Origin: Gracilaria gracilis
Taxonomy: Eukaryota > Rhodophyta > Florideophyceae > Gracilariales > Gracilariaceae
NCBI GenBank assembly: GCA_030374805.1
Contig: JARGSG010000139.1
Location: forward strand, 1 to 64,000
Length of the DNA: 64,000 nucleotides
Direction of reading: 5' to 3'
Shown here: piece by piece, positions 41,943-54,554 of the stretch
How the letters are laid out: each line of letters opens with the position of its first letter
Numbering within the stretch: the first letter of the stretch is position 1
Notes under the pieces: model-generated
What the model was told of the DNA's origin: nothing
Databases searched by the model: none
What the model saw: only the letters and a program-made list of their open reading frames with translations
Program-made: the position numbers and the translations under genes

Positions 41943-42107
41943 ATAAAGCTTGTTATAGACTTTTGTGATGGCGTCAAAGAATAATTTCTTCTTGCGGTCT
42001 GTTCCCAGTATCGAATCTTCCGATGTTTTAATTTATGCTCGGGCGATGCCGACATCTTCCTGTGGAGTAAAGCTCGGGCCTCTGGTTGTAGGTTTTTTGG
42101 CTTCCAT
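41943..42107 (-). pseudogene. H1 accessory protein, N-terminal part
   Basis: From ATG 42107 (MEAKKPTTRGPSFTPQ) the frame reads EDVGIARA, a TAA stop, then IKTSEDSILGTDRK and ITKVYNKLYK up to the G2 insertion. This is the N-terminal half of the Myb/NAM-like domain whose second half is at 30593-29862. Together they form a family-like reading with one stop; the frame is kept only if the target duplication is taken as GGTTT. Confidence 0.78.
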
Positions 42108-42294
42108 CTTGGGACAGCTCGTCAGGTCTGGGCAGTCATTGGGTGAGGAGAGTTGTTCCATGATGGAAGTGTATGCCTACGATATCTACTGGTATCTCCA
42201 AGAACCGGTGTTTCGGTTCTTTTGGCGGCAAAGTTGTCCTTCTGTAGCCATCGAGCACCATCCACGTGGATAGTGCGTTGCTCTCGCTCATTTG

Positions 42295-42354
42295 AACAGG
42301 TTCACAATTCCGGAGCAAATCGAGACGATTTGCTCCAGAAATCCGAACCTGTCC
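42295..42354. repeat. Subterminal inverted repeat of H1
   Basis: An imperfect 60-base hairpin with a perfect core GGAGCAAATCG-aga-CGATTTGCTCC (42312-42336 approximately) and outer arms ACAGGTTC/GAACCTGT. It lies about 100 bp inside the right end and may be a transposase-binding site. Confidence 0.6.
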
Positions 42355-42422
42355 AAAAATTTGCTCCCAAATTTTTGCCGGTGGAGATTGGTGCGCCACC
42401 AAAATACTATTTTACTGTCGAT

Positions 42423-42447
42423 ATTCTTGCCGCTGGAGATGCTCTTA
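42423..42447 (-). repeat. Right terminal repeat and TTA target duplication of H1
   Basis: On the minus strand: GAGCATCTCCAGCGGCAAGA, preceded by TAA (TTA on the plus strand). Confidence 0.8.
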
Positions 42448-43061
42448 CTGATCTCTTTTATCAATGATAATGGAAATGGGGATAAAGCAATTTCGAATCA
42501 TTTCTCAGTACATATATTCAAACCATTCGTGCCGTTTTGGATGGGCGCCTTTTTCCGTACAACCTGTTTATTACTGGCGACAACGCCAGAATCGACCGAG
42601 ATGCTCAATGTGCACTTACGCGTGCGTGTTGTTTTGTGTCGGGGTTTTCTCGTTTCTCATTTTGAGACGTTTCTTTATCAACTACGGGCTTCTCTGCCGC
42701 AAGTCTCTTTTTGATAGAAAATCGTAGTGAGAATATCTTTGCGACGTTTTCCGAGAGGGTGTAATCGGTTTTGCTCAGCTCTTCTGGCTCTTTTGCGGCG
42801 TTGTAACCCTCGTCTTGCGACGGGACTGAGACTTGGTTAACCGATTCAGCAGAGGATTTTTCAACTGAGGCTAGACTGCCACTATCTCCGGGGGTTTTTG
42901 CGATGCTGTCTGCGTGTCTTCTAGCGCGAGCAATTACGACGGTAGTGTACCGTTTTAGGACCCACAGTTCATATCCCCTCTAAACGATATTGAACTTCCT
43001 TTCAATTGATTTCCTTTCTCTCCCTCTCTAGACGGGGCAACGAAGAGGTGCTTGAAAATTC
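42448..43061. other. Stretch between H1 and the G3 relic, nothing recognised
   Basis: Short frames only. It may hold the lost 3' end of the G3 relic, but no LTR or antisense-ORF similarity was seen. Confidence 0.4.
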
Positions 43062-46000
43062 TCAGATGATCACCCATGCTATCGGCGAAGAAGTAGAGGT
43101 AAGGTCATGAAGAACTTGAGTATCTGGCAGAGCCGCAGACTCCGAGAAACCCAGTATGTCTGAGAGGCCCTGGGTGGGTTGTGTTAACAGAACAGGACGT
43201 TGTGCCACAGAAGTACCTGTAGTTGCTGATTCTGTTGTCATGGAACTTGCAATCTGCAAAACTAGCTCAGATGAGAACGACGAGGATAAAACAATGCGAT
43301 CGAGCAAAAGGTGTTTGTCCGTGTCCCCCATTCTCATCACGACAGTGTCTGTCTTAACAGAAATTACCTTGCGAGGTCCGTCCTCCACTGGAGAGAGCTT
43401 GTAGCGCTTTTCCCTATCACGGATGTAGTAATACTTACAAGAAACTCGTAGTTACCGACCACGATGGGTGCAAGCTTTACCTGACGTATTCAGTGATCGA
43501 AATCGCGCTTGTAAGGGGCTTGCACGCGTATCGTTGATTTCCGCACAGTGGGTACCAGCTTTGAGAGCAATTATTTCCAGGTCTCGCGGTAGTTACCCCC
43601 AGATCGGAAGTTTTCAAGGTAGCTTGTGATTCCAATGCCATTGGCCGGGGCGTGCGACACAATACCAATTCGAATGGTGGTACTTCCATGTTCCATTGAT
43701 CTTTCGTATTGTATACAAATTTGATTGCATCGGTGTACAAGCACCAAATTCTAGGGTGCTCAACCTTATCAGGGTTAGATAAAGCTTCTTTTCCCACTTG
43801 GTGGCCACCAAGTCTGGCAAAATGCGAGACTTAAAAAACCCGCGTCTGTAGGGCGTGCGATATCACGATTTGTGGGTAGCTTCGAACAACCTTACTAAGT
43901 AGCCTTTGTCGTTCACTTTGAAGGGAAGGGTTCCACTACCGGTAATATGGGCACGTAGTTTTACGGAAAAAGGATCCTCGAACTGTTCTCGGATCCGTTT
44001 ATCTGAGGCAATAGGTACAGATGTCCAAGATAGGGTGATCCAGTAAGGGCCTCGCTTGACGCGAGTAGTTCCTCAATGTCGTCCCCCATTTCCCAGTCTT
44101 CTGGGCAGTCGTTCTCGAAGTTTATTACCGGGTCATTCGGGTCCATTCCATCCATGATGAAGCAAGGGACCTCGTCAATCTTTATGGCGAGGGCTTCCCC
44201 ACTTTTTGGCTATCGCGACAGCACGTATGCTTGAATCTTCTGCGCTCCTTTTTCCTATGTTAATTGAAATTCATATTATGCTAAGAAGGGTCTCTACTGC
44301 ATCAAGCTGCCAGATAGGCAAGAGATATTTATCAACCACCTCAATGAAGAGTGATCCGTCTAAACGGTAAAATGAACACCTATGATATACGGACGGAGGG
44401 TCGAGAGTGCTCAGACGACTGCGACGCACTCCTTCTCCGGAACAAAGTGGTTCCGCTCGTGGATTTTGAGAGAAGGTGACCAATACCCCATGGGTTTCCA
44501 TTCCCCTTCTGGGATGGTTTGGAATATAGTGCAACCAACTTGGTAGTTGCTCAAGTCTATGTTCACGGAGTACGGTAGTTCTACCTTGGTAGTGAGAAGA
44601 TTGGTGTTATCGTTACAGCCTCTTTTAGGGAGTTCAATGAATCCGTTTGCGCGGATTTGAAGGGGTCCAGTTTTGGTAGTTGACCATTACCCAGAATCGT
44701 GTTCAGAGGAGCAGCAATGTCCAGAATGTTTGGATTGAACCGCCGATTGACGTTGAAAATCCCTAACAAGGAGCGGAGTTTGGTTTTCGTGCGTGTGTTT
44801 CTTCGCTTGGGCGGGAAACTTCATCTGCGCATCCTCGATGATCAACCGTCCAAGACTGAGTCTCTGTCCTACATACTTGGTGGTGACTGTGAAAACCTCA
44901 CACTTTTGCAGCTTAAGGGTTATAACAGCATCCTTTAAAACGGTCATAACTTCCCTGAAATTGGTTAGATGGCGGGCTAGGTTATCTGAGAAGAAAATGA
45001 TGTCATAACAGACACATCCGCCACCTAACGCGTTTAAGTAGAATATCTACTGCTCGCTGAAAAGTGGCAGTGGCGTGATATAAATCAATGGCATCCCCTT
45101 GAAGCAGTACGACCCAGAGTGGCATATAATAACTGTCTTGTGTCGGTCATCTTCCCTTATAGGTACTTTTGAATATCCCCAACTGGCATTCAAAGCCTTT
45201 AACTACGCGACAGCGTTCCCAACCAAATCGATGCGCTCATCTGTACTCGTATGTCGTACTGTTATGGCGTTCAGGTGGCGGCAGTTCACGCAAAATCTCC
45301 ACACGCCATCGGTTTTAGCTAGCAGTACAACCGGGGATGCCAAGGGTAATTGAGTGGGTTCAATCACCCAACGCGGAGCATTCTGTCTACCCGGAACTGC
45401 TTCTATTTCCGAGCTTTCGTTCCTGTCTTGTATGGATACCATGCTGCCCGACGCAAGTTCGGGAACAAGTCGATACAGTGTTCCGTCGCACTAATCTCTC
45501 TCCAAGAAAGCCATCCCACATTGTGGTAGATTCCTGTAATAAATTTCAGAAGAGTTTCCGGTGCGATACCGGTACATGACCGAAATCCAGGTTTTCTAGA
45601 GCTTCCACCTGGTTACACCGGTCGTAGATTGTCAGGTCGCGCTCTATTGAATCAGAAACTTCCTTCGTATCCGATTCTATCGGCGTCAATTCCGTTGAAT
45701 GGCAATCTCTTTCCCCTCCTTAGACGGAGCAGCGACCCCCTCGGGGTTAATATCCTCTTTACCGGGAACTAGCCCGAGAAAGTGGGCGGCTATCCTATTC
45801 TTAGGCAGCATCGACAGGGACAATCGGTATAGAATATCTATCTTCCAATTTTACCCGCCTAAGGGGGGACCGGATTGCATCGACAAACCTGTCGCAGTAA
45901 TCACATCCCAGTATAACTGGGGCAGCCAATGATCGGCAAACGACGAAGACGAGCTTCAAGATGGAGGTACTCTGTCTTAAGACCAAGTAGATGACTCCCA

Positions 46001-46320
46001 CCGTTTTCAACAGGTTGTTTTTCGCACCAGTGACTTCCGGAACCGTGTCAAGACGATCACAAAACCTCCATTGCGGGGGGCAATAAAGATTCCGCGATAA
46101 AGTTCGAGCCAACACCTGTGTCCAGGACAGTTATAATTCCCACCACAAACTGGAGGCTTAGTCCAAGGTGATCGTAGACCTGGTAGATATGCTTGCACAT
46201 CACCAAGACTCGATCATGAATCCCGTTATTTTTTACCCATATTCATGGTCAACGCAGAACACCTAGGTGTTCAGATTCTGCGTCTGCGTTGTCCTTCCTC
46301 CATACTATTTTAACCAGGGA
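43062..46320 (-). pseudogene. pol: G3 pol remnant
   Basis: Protease part: LAAPVILGCDYCDRFVDAIR (46115 frame). RT part: FCVNCRHLNAITV and LKLQKCEVFTVTTKY. RNase H/linker: NRRFNPNILDIAAPLN. In integrase the zinc-binding end (near 43800) is followed directly by LYTDAIKFVYNTKDQWNMEV, so the catalytic core with both Asp residues is deleted. DGPRKVISVKTDTVVMR (43388 frame) matches the segment after integrase in G2. Confidence 0.8.
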
Positions 46321-46499
46321 GCGAGGCGACGACGCGTCGGGCATCAAGAGCCTTAACTTTGAGGACGCCTCTCCCGAAGAGGAGATTCCCAGTTTCCGTT
46401 TTCGTGGGAACTTTCCGCTTTGGCGGTTGCCCAGGGTTCTCCTCCACCACGAGGGCCGGGGACCCTTGCGTGGGCTCTATCACTGACTTAGTGTTTGGC

Positions 46500-49290
46500 T
46501 CGACTACTTGCTAAGCAGGGACAGCCGATGCAATCAGAACTGACCAAGATTGCGTAACGACGTGCGAGAAGTCTGTATTGGCATGGAGATACGACTCCAT
46601 CGGTACCGAGCGCTTCTCCTCTGGAGTGACGTCCTCGTAGTTTGCCACCACTTTCGTCATTTACCTCACTGCGAGGAGAAATTGTTGCGAAAACGGGCCA
46701 TGCCTGTAACAGATGTGGCGTATCAGCTTCGTCGCTGCCCTTCGTGGGGTCCCATCCCGAGCTTCGGCAAAACGTACCGCAAGGCGAGTATCCTTCCATA
46801 CAGGCCTCTGATAACGGGAAACCTCGTTCTAATACGGAATCCACGCTGCGTGGACACGAGTATCGTCCGCATAGAAGAGTGGGTCTTCTTTTGCCGTTGC
46901 GAAAAAAGTATCCTTCGCGGAAGATAGTCCCGATGTAGGTGTAGTTCAAAACCAAACGTGAAAAACACACGGAGAAGTTCGTCCCTTCCTCCCAGACCGG
47001 GTAGCTGAGCAAAGAGAGCCCTCCGCGGGATGGATGTGTTCACCGGGTGTAAGACCGGAACCCACCATCTCGACGAGCGAATCGAGGGTGGCAGGGAGCC
47101 GTGCAGTCGGGATTGGAATGGTGGTGCACCGCGGAGTGGGGCGATGACGTCACCCAAGGTAGATGGTCCTCACGAGAGTGGTACAGTAGAAAGTATGATG
47201 CGAGATCAGGTAAGAAAAAGGGGGCGAGCGCAGACGGGCAACACCGGTAATCGGGGTGAGCGATACCTGTTAAATAGCAGCAAAAATAGTACAGAAACAC
47301 TGGTAACACACAAACTAGTGGCAGCGAGTTGTGCTGTTGGCTTTGCGAGGTGTATGACTAGTCCTACTCAAGGTGCAGACTCCCCGAAAGGAGGATATCG
47401 TGCACCAGTGTTTCCTGAGCCAGAGCCGAACACTGGATTTTTCGTGTTTACTTGACCGGGACTGCCCGAGCTCACACACTAAAGTAGTTGAGTCGGCAGT
47501 CCTGCACAGTAGTGTAATAACTAAATACATAGATAAATAGAAAAAATCTAATGTATTCCCAAGAATGGCGGCCTGTACAAACACACGTGAATTATCCTAC
47601 TCACTGCCACGGCACTCATAACCAATACCAATTGGGGTCCTTCCATCATGAAGTAGGGGTTGACCAACTAGTCACAATTGCCTTCCTGAGGTGTAGCTTC
47701 TTCATTTTCCATATGAATCGCATCCTCGGTGAACTCTGCGAGGACGCGTTGCTCTTCAGTAGACACTGAACCGACCTCGTCGTGAGCCAATTGCACCGTG
47801 TGCGATCCCTGTTGAGGGCATCCATTCGCGACAAGTGACAGGGATAGAGACGTAGCCTCCATCACCAACGCTTTAGTGGACTTAGACTTCTGATGAGGGA
47901 CACGTGCACGCAGTGTACCACCTTCCGCATGTGTGGCTCGAACCAGTTCAAGATACGTTATCTTTGGCTTATCCTCCCCAGGACGGGCGACGAGTGTCCT
48001 GATGGCGGGATCGAGCCCATCAATAAACATCGTACAGCCTTCCCTGGCGCGGTAGACATTATCACAGAGGTAAAAAGCCTTATTGAGGCTTACAGGGAAA
48101 TCGGTTTCAACCTCTGTGGAGCGTTGACTGATATCTCGCAGAGCGATAATTGCTGATTGAATGGCGTCATGCATCGTATACGGCCCTAACAGGTATTAGA
48201 CGGCTTCCGGCCTGCATGTCACGCCTCCTTCGGAAACTCTAAAGGAATCTCTTACAGATTTCAACTGGTCTTTGGCCACACCTCGTAAGAAGTAAGCTAA
48301 CGCGCTTTACGTCTGTTCTTAACCGATCCCAAGAATCTCAGCTTCCGCTACAAAGTGGGCAGGGAACTCGAGTACCAGAACTCGATCCTCCCCAGATAAA
48401 TCCTGGTTGAGTCGTCAAAGTTGCATACTTTTAATGCTATCTTTCACTCTACCCATTCTATTGGGTGTGCGATGCAATGAGGAATCTCTAAATCAATAAT
48501 ATCTTTATAATAGCAACTTCGGATACATTTGGTTGTTGGCTTCAATTTCTAGAGTCTTAAGTGTCTTCTGCCTTTTGAACGGGACCTGACAACACCATAA
48601 GTGGCTGACGACCGCATAGAGCGGGAGGAATGCTCTCGAAGATCATCCTCCGACTCGTAATCTGATGATATAGACACGTCCGAGTTACCCGGATTAGAAT
48701 CCGACGAAGTAGACAAGTCGGAACCGTCGTGATGACGTTTGGCTTCTCAGCTGTGGCTGTTCTTGCCCTGTCCAGCGTGCTGTTTGCGTTGTGATACAGT
48801 ACCAATCATTTTGTTTGGAGTGTCCTTATCGATTAAAATGGTTTCTTCTAATGTCTCCAGATGTACCCTAACACGATTGAATCGCTCTTCAATCTCTTTC
48901 TACAAAGGTGGAAGGGGAACCCAAACACTCCAACATCTTTTCGACGTCCGACCGTAGGATATGGAAATTTTCGGCAACATCCTTTGGAAGGGCCTGCTAG
49001 AAAACCTTACGGAGGCCGCGAAACTCCCCTAAAAGTGTATTATGGGCGGCTCCCAGAGTGGGAACCTGTTCTTCCAGGGAATTTCCCTGACGTGTGTTGG
49101 TAACCGCTCGACGGCGCTGAGGCGTTACTTCATCTGGAGTCGGTTTGGACTCTTAAGGTGGACCAGCAACACCCTGAGACAATCCATCAACTTTCTCAGT
49201 AGTATCCAACGGGAGAAACAGAAGGTCCCGGGATTCCCGCTGTTGACTCGAGGACTTCGAAGTGACCATCCTGAAAAGGGGTGACCGTGC
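46500..49290 (-). pseudogene. gag: G3 gag remnant with an insertion
   Basis: The best part is 48174-47668 (LNKAFYLCDNVYRAREGC, MFIDGLDPAIRTLVARPG), close to G2 gag. The knuckle region is near 46710 (CYRHGPFSQQ; Cys lost), followed by VVANYEDVTPEEKRSVPMES. Between about 46950 and 47640 some 700 bp have no counterpart in G2. Confidence 0.75.
46950..47640. other. Insert of unknown origin in G3 gag
   Basis: Not alignable to G2 gag. No ORF or domain was recognised; it might be a solo LTR, but clean TG...CA ends with a target duplication were not found. Confidence 0.4.
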
Positions 49291-50330
49291 CCGAATAGAG
49301 ATCTTCGACACCAGCCAATTATCGGAGCACGCAGCACGAAAACGGAGCACAAGCAATGATCTTGCAGGGCAATTGAGTGACTCAGTAAAGCCATGCGCAA
49401 TACTACGGTCTTTTTTGGATGTGACGGATGATTGGTCTAGATCGTTCATTTGCAGCATGAAATGTTTTCTGCAGTTCTCATCTGTTGACGACAGAAGATA
49501 TGATCCTCAGATGATGCCAGAGAGAGACAAAAATGCGCCGTATGACACGGCGCATTTGTTCATGGTAGAACATGGCTGTGTGACATATATATTGATAGAA
49601 AGCTTTGTAATGAATCGTATCACTTCCTTGAAATCCGAGAAAGACTTGATTGGCAATAACTAGGTTAAAAATAAATTTGTTTTCTACGAGTACGGTGTTC
49701 TGGAAGAAGAAAAACTGTTGCAAATATAATTGGAAAAAATCAGCATTAAGATGCACAGAGATATAAGAGAGAGCAACAAGTTGCCTTTAATGCGGAACGT
49801 AGAATGGCGGAGAGAAAGCATAAAGAATTTCGAAGGACCTAAGTACAAGTGTAGAGAGCTATACTAGGAAAGCGACGAGGGGAAGAACGCAATTGAAAGC
49901 AGTTGAATATATTTCGGGGGTTGCTGTCAAAAGATTGCATGCGGCAAGCACGACGTCAACGCGGTAAGCAAATGATTAGGAAGAGACTGGAACAATCCAG
50001 CGCAACTATCTGGTGCAAGACGTTGTACTGCACCTTTGTGCAGCACACATGGCTAGACCAGTTCATCTGAAAGTTCCAAACAGGCTGTAACAATGCACTT
50101 GAAATACAAGAATTTGCATATTTGTGTGACTTAGAGGCTGCAAACCGGCACTAAATAAGTAGCAACTAGTGACAGTAAACTAAGCTGAGTTGAACTTTGG
50201 TTCAATCTCCGTGACTACACCCTGCTATCTTCCTGCCATCTTTCCACAGGTTATAGGGCCCTCCACGTGCTACTGTTGGTACCATACTACTCTGTTTTTT
50301 GAACTGGATCGCGTTCGCCATGAACGATCT
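49291..50330. other. Stretch between G3 and copia C2, with one hairpin
   Basis: No gene recognised. A perfect hairpin AAATGCGCCGT-atgac-ACGGCGCATTT lies at 49531-49557. The 5' LTR of C2 may lie here but was not identified. Confidence 0.4.
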
Positions 50331-50339
50331 CTTCTTGGA

Positions 50340-50928
50340 CGCGGCTAGACCTCGCATTACGCTACTCAAGGCCGGTAACCACTTCATTGGACCGCACAAA
50401 TGGACCTTTTAATCCGTTCTGAAAGGGCGTGGCAACTGGTATCCGGTGATGAGCGCGTGTCGGAAGATGAAGAAGCAATCGAGAAGTTCGAGACCAAGCG
50501 TGGCGTTGCCTTGATTTGTATACTGCTTTCTGTTCATAAATTTCATTATGAAGACCAGGGACACCACAAAAATATGGCAGGAATTGAATGCTAATAACGA
50601 GATTGTTTCACCGGCGAGTATCGACGCACTACTAGAGCAGTATCAGGATGTGTGCATGGACTCTGATGAACGCGTTTGGGACTACTTCAACCGTCTTGTG
50701 GTCATCAAGATGAAGCTTAATGGAATCGGACTCACTTTTTTTGAAGCTGAAAAGCTCCGAGGTATCCTCAGAAGTCCGAAGAAGGACTTTGAAGTGATAG
50801 ATGAAGTGATAAATCAGATTGACACCATGTTGAAGTATGCCGTTATTCGTTCAACCGCGGGAAAGAGGCAGTTGCTAAAGGAACACAAGTCGTCTGGGTC
50901 GAGGTCTGAGCACCTCAGCGCGTGCTAA
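50340..50928 (+). pseudogene. gag: C2 gag, frameshifted
   Basis: A copia-type gag in two frames: LLIRSERAWQLVSGDERV (50400 frame), then KTRDTTKIWQELNA and WDYFNRLVVIKMKLNGIG (50548 frame). This is the UBN2/retrotran_gag layout seen in many copia elements. A degenerate knuckle-like CQLCKRKG follows near 50950. Confidence 0.78.
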
Positions 50929-51777
50929 GACATTCGTTCAGAAATGGAGGTGTCAGTTGTGCAAGAGAAAGGGCCAAATCAACCCCGATGGATGGAAGAA
51001 TCCGCTTCACAAGAACTACGAAGGAAGCAGTAACCACTCGCGTCAGAAAGAGACGGACTGAGACCATGACAGCAGACAGGAAGACGGTAACGACAGCAAA
51101 GTCGCTAGTTTGGTGGTAATTGACTGTGATGATGAAGAGGTTCTGGTATTAGACACTCTTGACCTCATTGGTGAAAACGAAGCTGAGAGAGATGTAGTAT
51201 TGAAGGAGACAGGTTACATTGCGAACCACAGAACTCGTCCAGAATAAGACACTTGTTGGTTCCCGCACTCCAAAGCCTCGAACCACATGAAAAACAACCG
51301 GGACTACTTCGTCACTGGTGTGCATGGATCGGCGAGAAGCACGTCTCAGTCAGAGACGGAAACAAACTTCCAGTGCAGAGTGAGGGCAAGTTAGAATGCT
51401 GGATTACCGATGCTGATGGAAAGCACGCAAAAAGTTCACTGTTAAACGAACTGTATGTACCAGAGCACATGTGTAACCTACTTTGCGTTAGTTTTGTCAG
51501 ATTTTTGTGTACATGAAGATGTCCATGTCCGATGATGAAGGAGCAGAAATTACTGCCATTGTAGAACAGAACAATATGAACCTTCTGAAAATTGGTAGAG
51601 AACAGACGTCTGGACTGTATGAAATCAGCTTTGGCCAATTGATGAGACAGGCAGAAGCGTTCTGATTGCGAGAGGACAGGATAGTTTTGCTCTAACCTGG
51701 CCTAAGCGTCTAGGTCATGCTAGCCAGGAGTAAATTCGAAAGACTTGGGGATCATCAATGGTTTGACACAGGTCCAG
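50929..51777 (+). pseudogene. pol: C2 protease region and integrase start
   Basis: Decayed frames with SNHMKNNRDYF (protease active-site neighbourhood), VRDGNKLPVQSEGKLEC, LNELYVPEHMCNLLCVS and the integrase His motif RLGHAS near 51710, followed by a TAA and a frameshift. The G1 LTR begins at 51778. Confidence 0.72.
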
Positions 51778-52319
51778 TGTAGTATAGTGGGCCCGGGTTG
51801 GTACAGAGTGTGTCTGATCAGCCGTTCACGTACGAAGGGGTAATGCACGATGGGCTGGTGCCGTGGCACCGCGACGTGTACGATTTGGTGATCAAGTGCC
51901 GGACGGATTGGCACAGCGTACAAGTTGGCCACGTGTACGGACTTGGTGGTGACAATGCAAATTAGACCGATCGTACAGTAGTTAGTAATGGGGCCCAGAC
52001 CCGGTATTTAGTTGTAGTTCGGATTTCCCGAGGCCTCCAATCGTAAACGACAAGCATCTTCTGCCGAACGTCTTCTTCGTTAGTTTGCAATTACGATAGA
52101 CCGCACGGCATATTCTACTAAGGTTTCTCAGACCGTTTGTACCCTTTTGCGCGCACCTGTACGCGTTTGGTGATACCGACCGTCCACTCTCCCTTCGACC
52201 GCCCGGTGCTCCCGCCCTCCTTCCCCGTTCGGATTCATTACAGTCACACGACTGTACGCTACCGCCGCTCCAGTCTCAAGACCGCATCGGACTCTCTCAT
52301 TTTTGTGCATTATACCACA
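51778..52319 (+). repeat. 5' LTR of G1 copy 2
   Basis: 542 bp, TGTAGTATAGTG...ATACCACA. Confidence 0.97.
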
Positions 52320-52320
52320 T

Positions 52321-52338
52321 TGGTCTCCCGACCTAGAA
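52321..52338 (+). promoter_or_regulatory. Primer binding site of G1 copy 2
   Basis: TGGTCTCCCGACCTAGAA, one base after the LTR. Confidence 0.85.
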
Positions 52339-52395
52339 GTGGAATTCGAGACCGTACGGAGCAGCAGAACCGATCTTGGAACCGATAAGTACAGT

Positions 52396-54554
52396 ATGAG
52401 TCATCGTTCGCACCGAGAAATGGGTGAAGGGTCTTTGGTCGAAAAATACTCCACAAAGTCCGTACCGTTCGCAATTCGTGCCGCCTCGGATGCCGCTTCG
52501 GTTGGCCGCGGGAGCACCCGAAGTAACGCGACGGTATACGTCACGCCCTCAGAGGAGCCCGAACGGATTATGCGAGACGGTTCTGCACGTAATAGGTCTA
52601 AGTCCGAACGGAACGAGGACGAGGCAATTGCGCTCGCTCCCTTTCCCGGAACGGAGAAGACGCCGCGGGGCGAAGCTGACCCCGCGCCGCCACTCCTTAC
52701 TGAACGGACTACCGCACGGGAACTCTGGGCAGGGATCGCTCCCTACGCCCTGCAGAGTCTCTGAATGGAAATTGAGGTCCACGTCCCCATGGCAGTGGAG
52801 ACGTACCTCAAGGACCGAATCCCGGCGCTTCTGCACCAGGATATTCCACCGATCGTACACGATATGGTGAGGAATATCCTGAAGACAGACCGTTCGGAAC
52901 CTGCTACGTCAGCTCTGAACAGTACACTGGCCGCACTGGTAGCTCAGCTACCGACCCACCCACTCAAATATTTTATTGACCGTACGGACAATGCACCCGC
53001 TAGCGGCGAGAGGCAACACCGACCGGGACTGAAGAAGGGCCCGACGAAGGGTCCGATCGGAGTGTACCTCCCGCCAGTCAGCTTGCAGGATGATCCGAAC
53101 GGAAGCTCAGGAGATTCCTCCGACGAGAGGAAGAGTCGCCGCCGCAGAGGCGGTAGACCGAAGGAAAGTTCCGATTCGGATGACGCGCCCGGTAAACGGA
53201 AAGATCGTCGCCGCCAGAGAAGGCGACTATCAGCCAGAATGGACTCGGACTCTTCGGAGTCATCGTCGGATGACGACCGCACGGATTCGGAAGTCGACCG
53301 ACACTCCCGCAGCCCTCAAAGGAGGGAGAAGTCCGATCGGTATCGTTCCCGTTCGGACAGGCTGATGCTAAAACGCATCAGGCCCTTGAACGAGAAGTTC
53401 GCCAAAGTGGTGGACTACCGTACGTACAGGTTGCTCAGGAGGAGCCAGACGTACAATTCGCGGGTGGCGCGCAAGATCGCGCGCTACCAAAAGAAATTGA
53501 ATGTCCAGATGAAGGTTCATTCCTTTTCCGGGACAGTTCCGATATTGGTGCTCAATTTCTTACAGCGGTTTAAAACCGCTTGCAACCATAACGGACTCAC
53601 TGAGGGGGCAGCCCTCTGGTGTTTCCAGCTTTACCTGACCGGACCGGCGCACGCTCTGGTTCAGTCTCAACTCGAAGGTGAGTCTGGCGCTGTCGACCGT
53701 ACTCGGGATGAGTCTCTCCATACGTACGAAGAGGTAGTCAACTTTCTGTTGACCACGTACGCAAAGGATGAAATCATTTCCGACGCGGCCGCAGAAGTCA
53801 CCCTCTACCGCCAAGAGTCAGGCATGTCCGAAACGGAATTCGCCCAGAAGCTCTAAACGAAAGCCCTCCGTTGCGGAAATGTCTTTACCGATCGGAATTT
53901 GAAGGGGATCTTCGTCGAAGGTCTCCTTCCGCCATACGGTCAAAGGTGAGGAATCACATCACCTCGCATCCCAATATCGGATACGGTGCACTTGCCCGTT
54001 ACGCGGAATCGTACGGAGACACCCATCGTGCCTCACGTCGACAGTCCGTTCGGGTCGATACTCAAACCCCAATCACTCGGAGAGAGTCTTCTCGTACTGC
54101 CGGGAAGGTTCACAGTATCGATACCCCGTCGGAATCGATCTATTCCGTATCGGATGAAGACGAGGAACATGTCCTCGCGGTATCCCGCGCGTCTTCCATT
54201 CCCTCGCCTTCCAATACGCCCTCGGCTTCAGCGCCGGCTCAGTCCGTTCGGTTTTATCCCAGTCCTGCCAGCTCCAGGTTACAGCAACCCCAGGGGCAGG
54301 CACCAGTTAGACCGTGTTGGATTTGCCTTACGCGGGAGCCCAACTGCTGTCAGTTGCTCTCCTCAGACCTAAAGAAGAAGCTGCTGGCCATACGGGAGGC
54401 TAATTATCAGCAACGCCGCGAGGAAGGCTATTACAGTACCTACCAGACCGGTCGGAAAACTGATACCCCGAAGGACAATGTAGGATATCGCCAGGGCGGA
54501 CAGCCTCGCCAGCCATACGCACCAAGACCAACACAGGCTGCTATGCTGGTCTAG
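52396..54554 (+). pseudogene. gag: G1 copy 2 gag (stops and a frameshift)
   Basis: ATG 52396 (MSHRSHREMGEG). Relative to copy 1 it has a TGA at 52762 (from CGA), a TAA at 53854, a one-base deletion near 53928 and a TAG at 54552. The same Ser/Arg/Asp-rich stretch and gag core are present (SFSGTVPILVLNFLQRFKTA). The Cys-rich end reads CWICLTREPNC, again without a His. Confidence 0.88.

Larger units (their letters stand above)
28199..42444. mobile_element. PIF/Harbinger DNA transposon H1 with nested retrotransposon
   Basis: Inverted ends GAGCATCTCTACTGGG (28199) and, on the opposite strand, GAGCATCTCCAGCGGC (ending at 42444), each next to TTA (28196-28198 and 42445-42447), the target site typical of PIF/Harbinger. 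It carries a DDE transposase on the plus strand and a NAM-associated-like accessory gene on the minus strand, convergent. The 11.3-kb G2 retrotransposon with its duplication is inserted in the accessory gene; without it H1 is about 2.9 kb. Both genes have stop codons, so H1 is dead. Confidence 0.85.
43062..49290 (-). mobile_element. Decayed Ty3/gypsy relic G3, related to G2
   Basis: Collinear minus-strand fragments of a G2-like gag-pol with many stops and frameshifts. No LTRs, primer site or target duplication were found. Pieces can be followed by similarity to G2 in the same order: gag start near 49270, gag core 48174-47668, zinc knuckle near 46710, protease 46115-45801, RT 45442-44690, RNase H 44769-44270, integrase 43820-43470, and the post-integrase segment 43388-43062. 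Confidence 0.8.

Noticed and set aside
46930..47475. Possible solo LTR bounded by CCCGA repeats
   Set aside because: The right end would be TG rather than CA and the ends show no inverted similarity; five-base matches are easy to find by chance.
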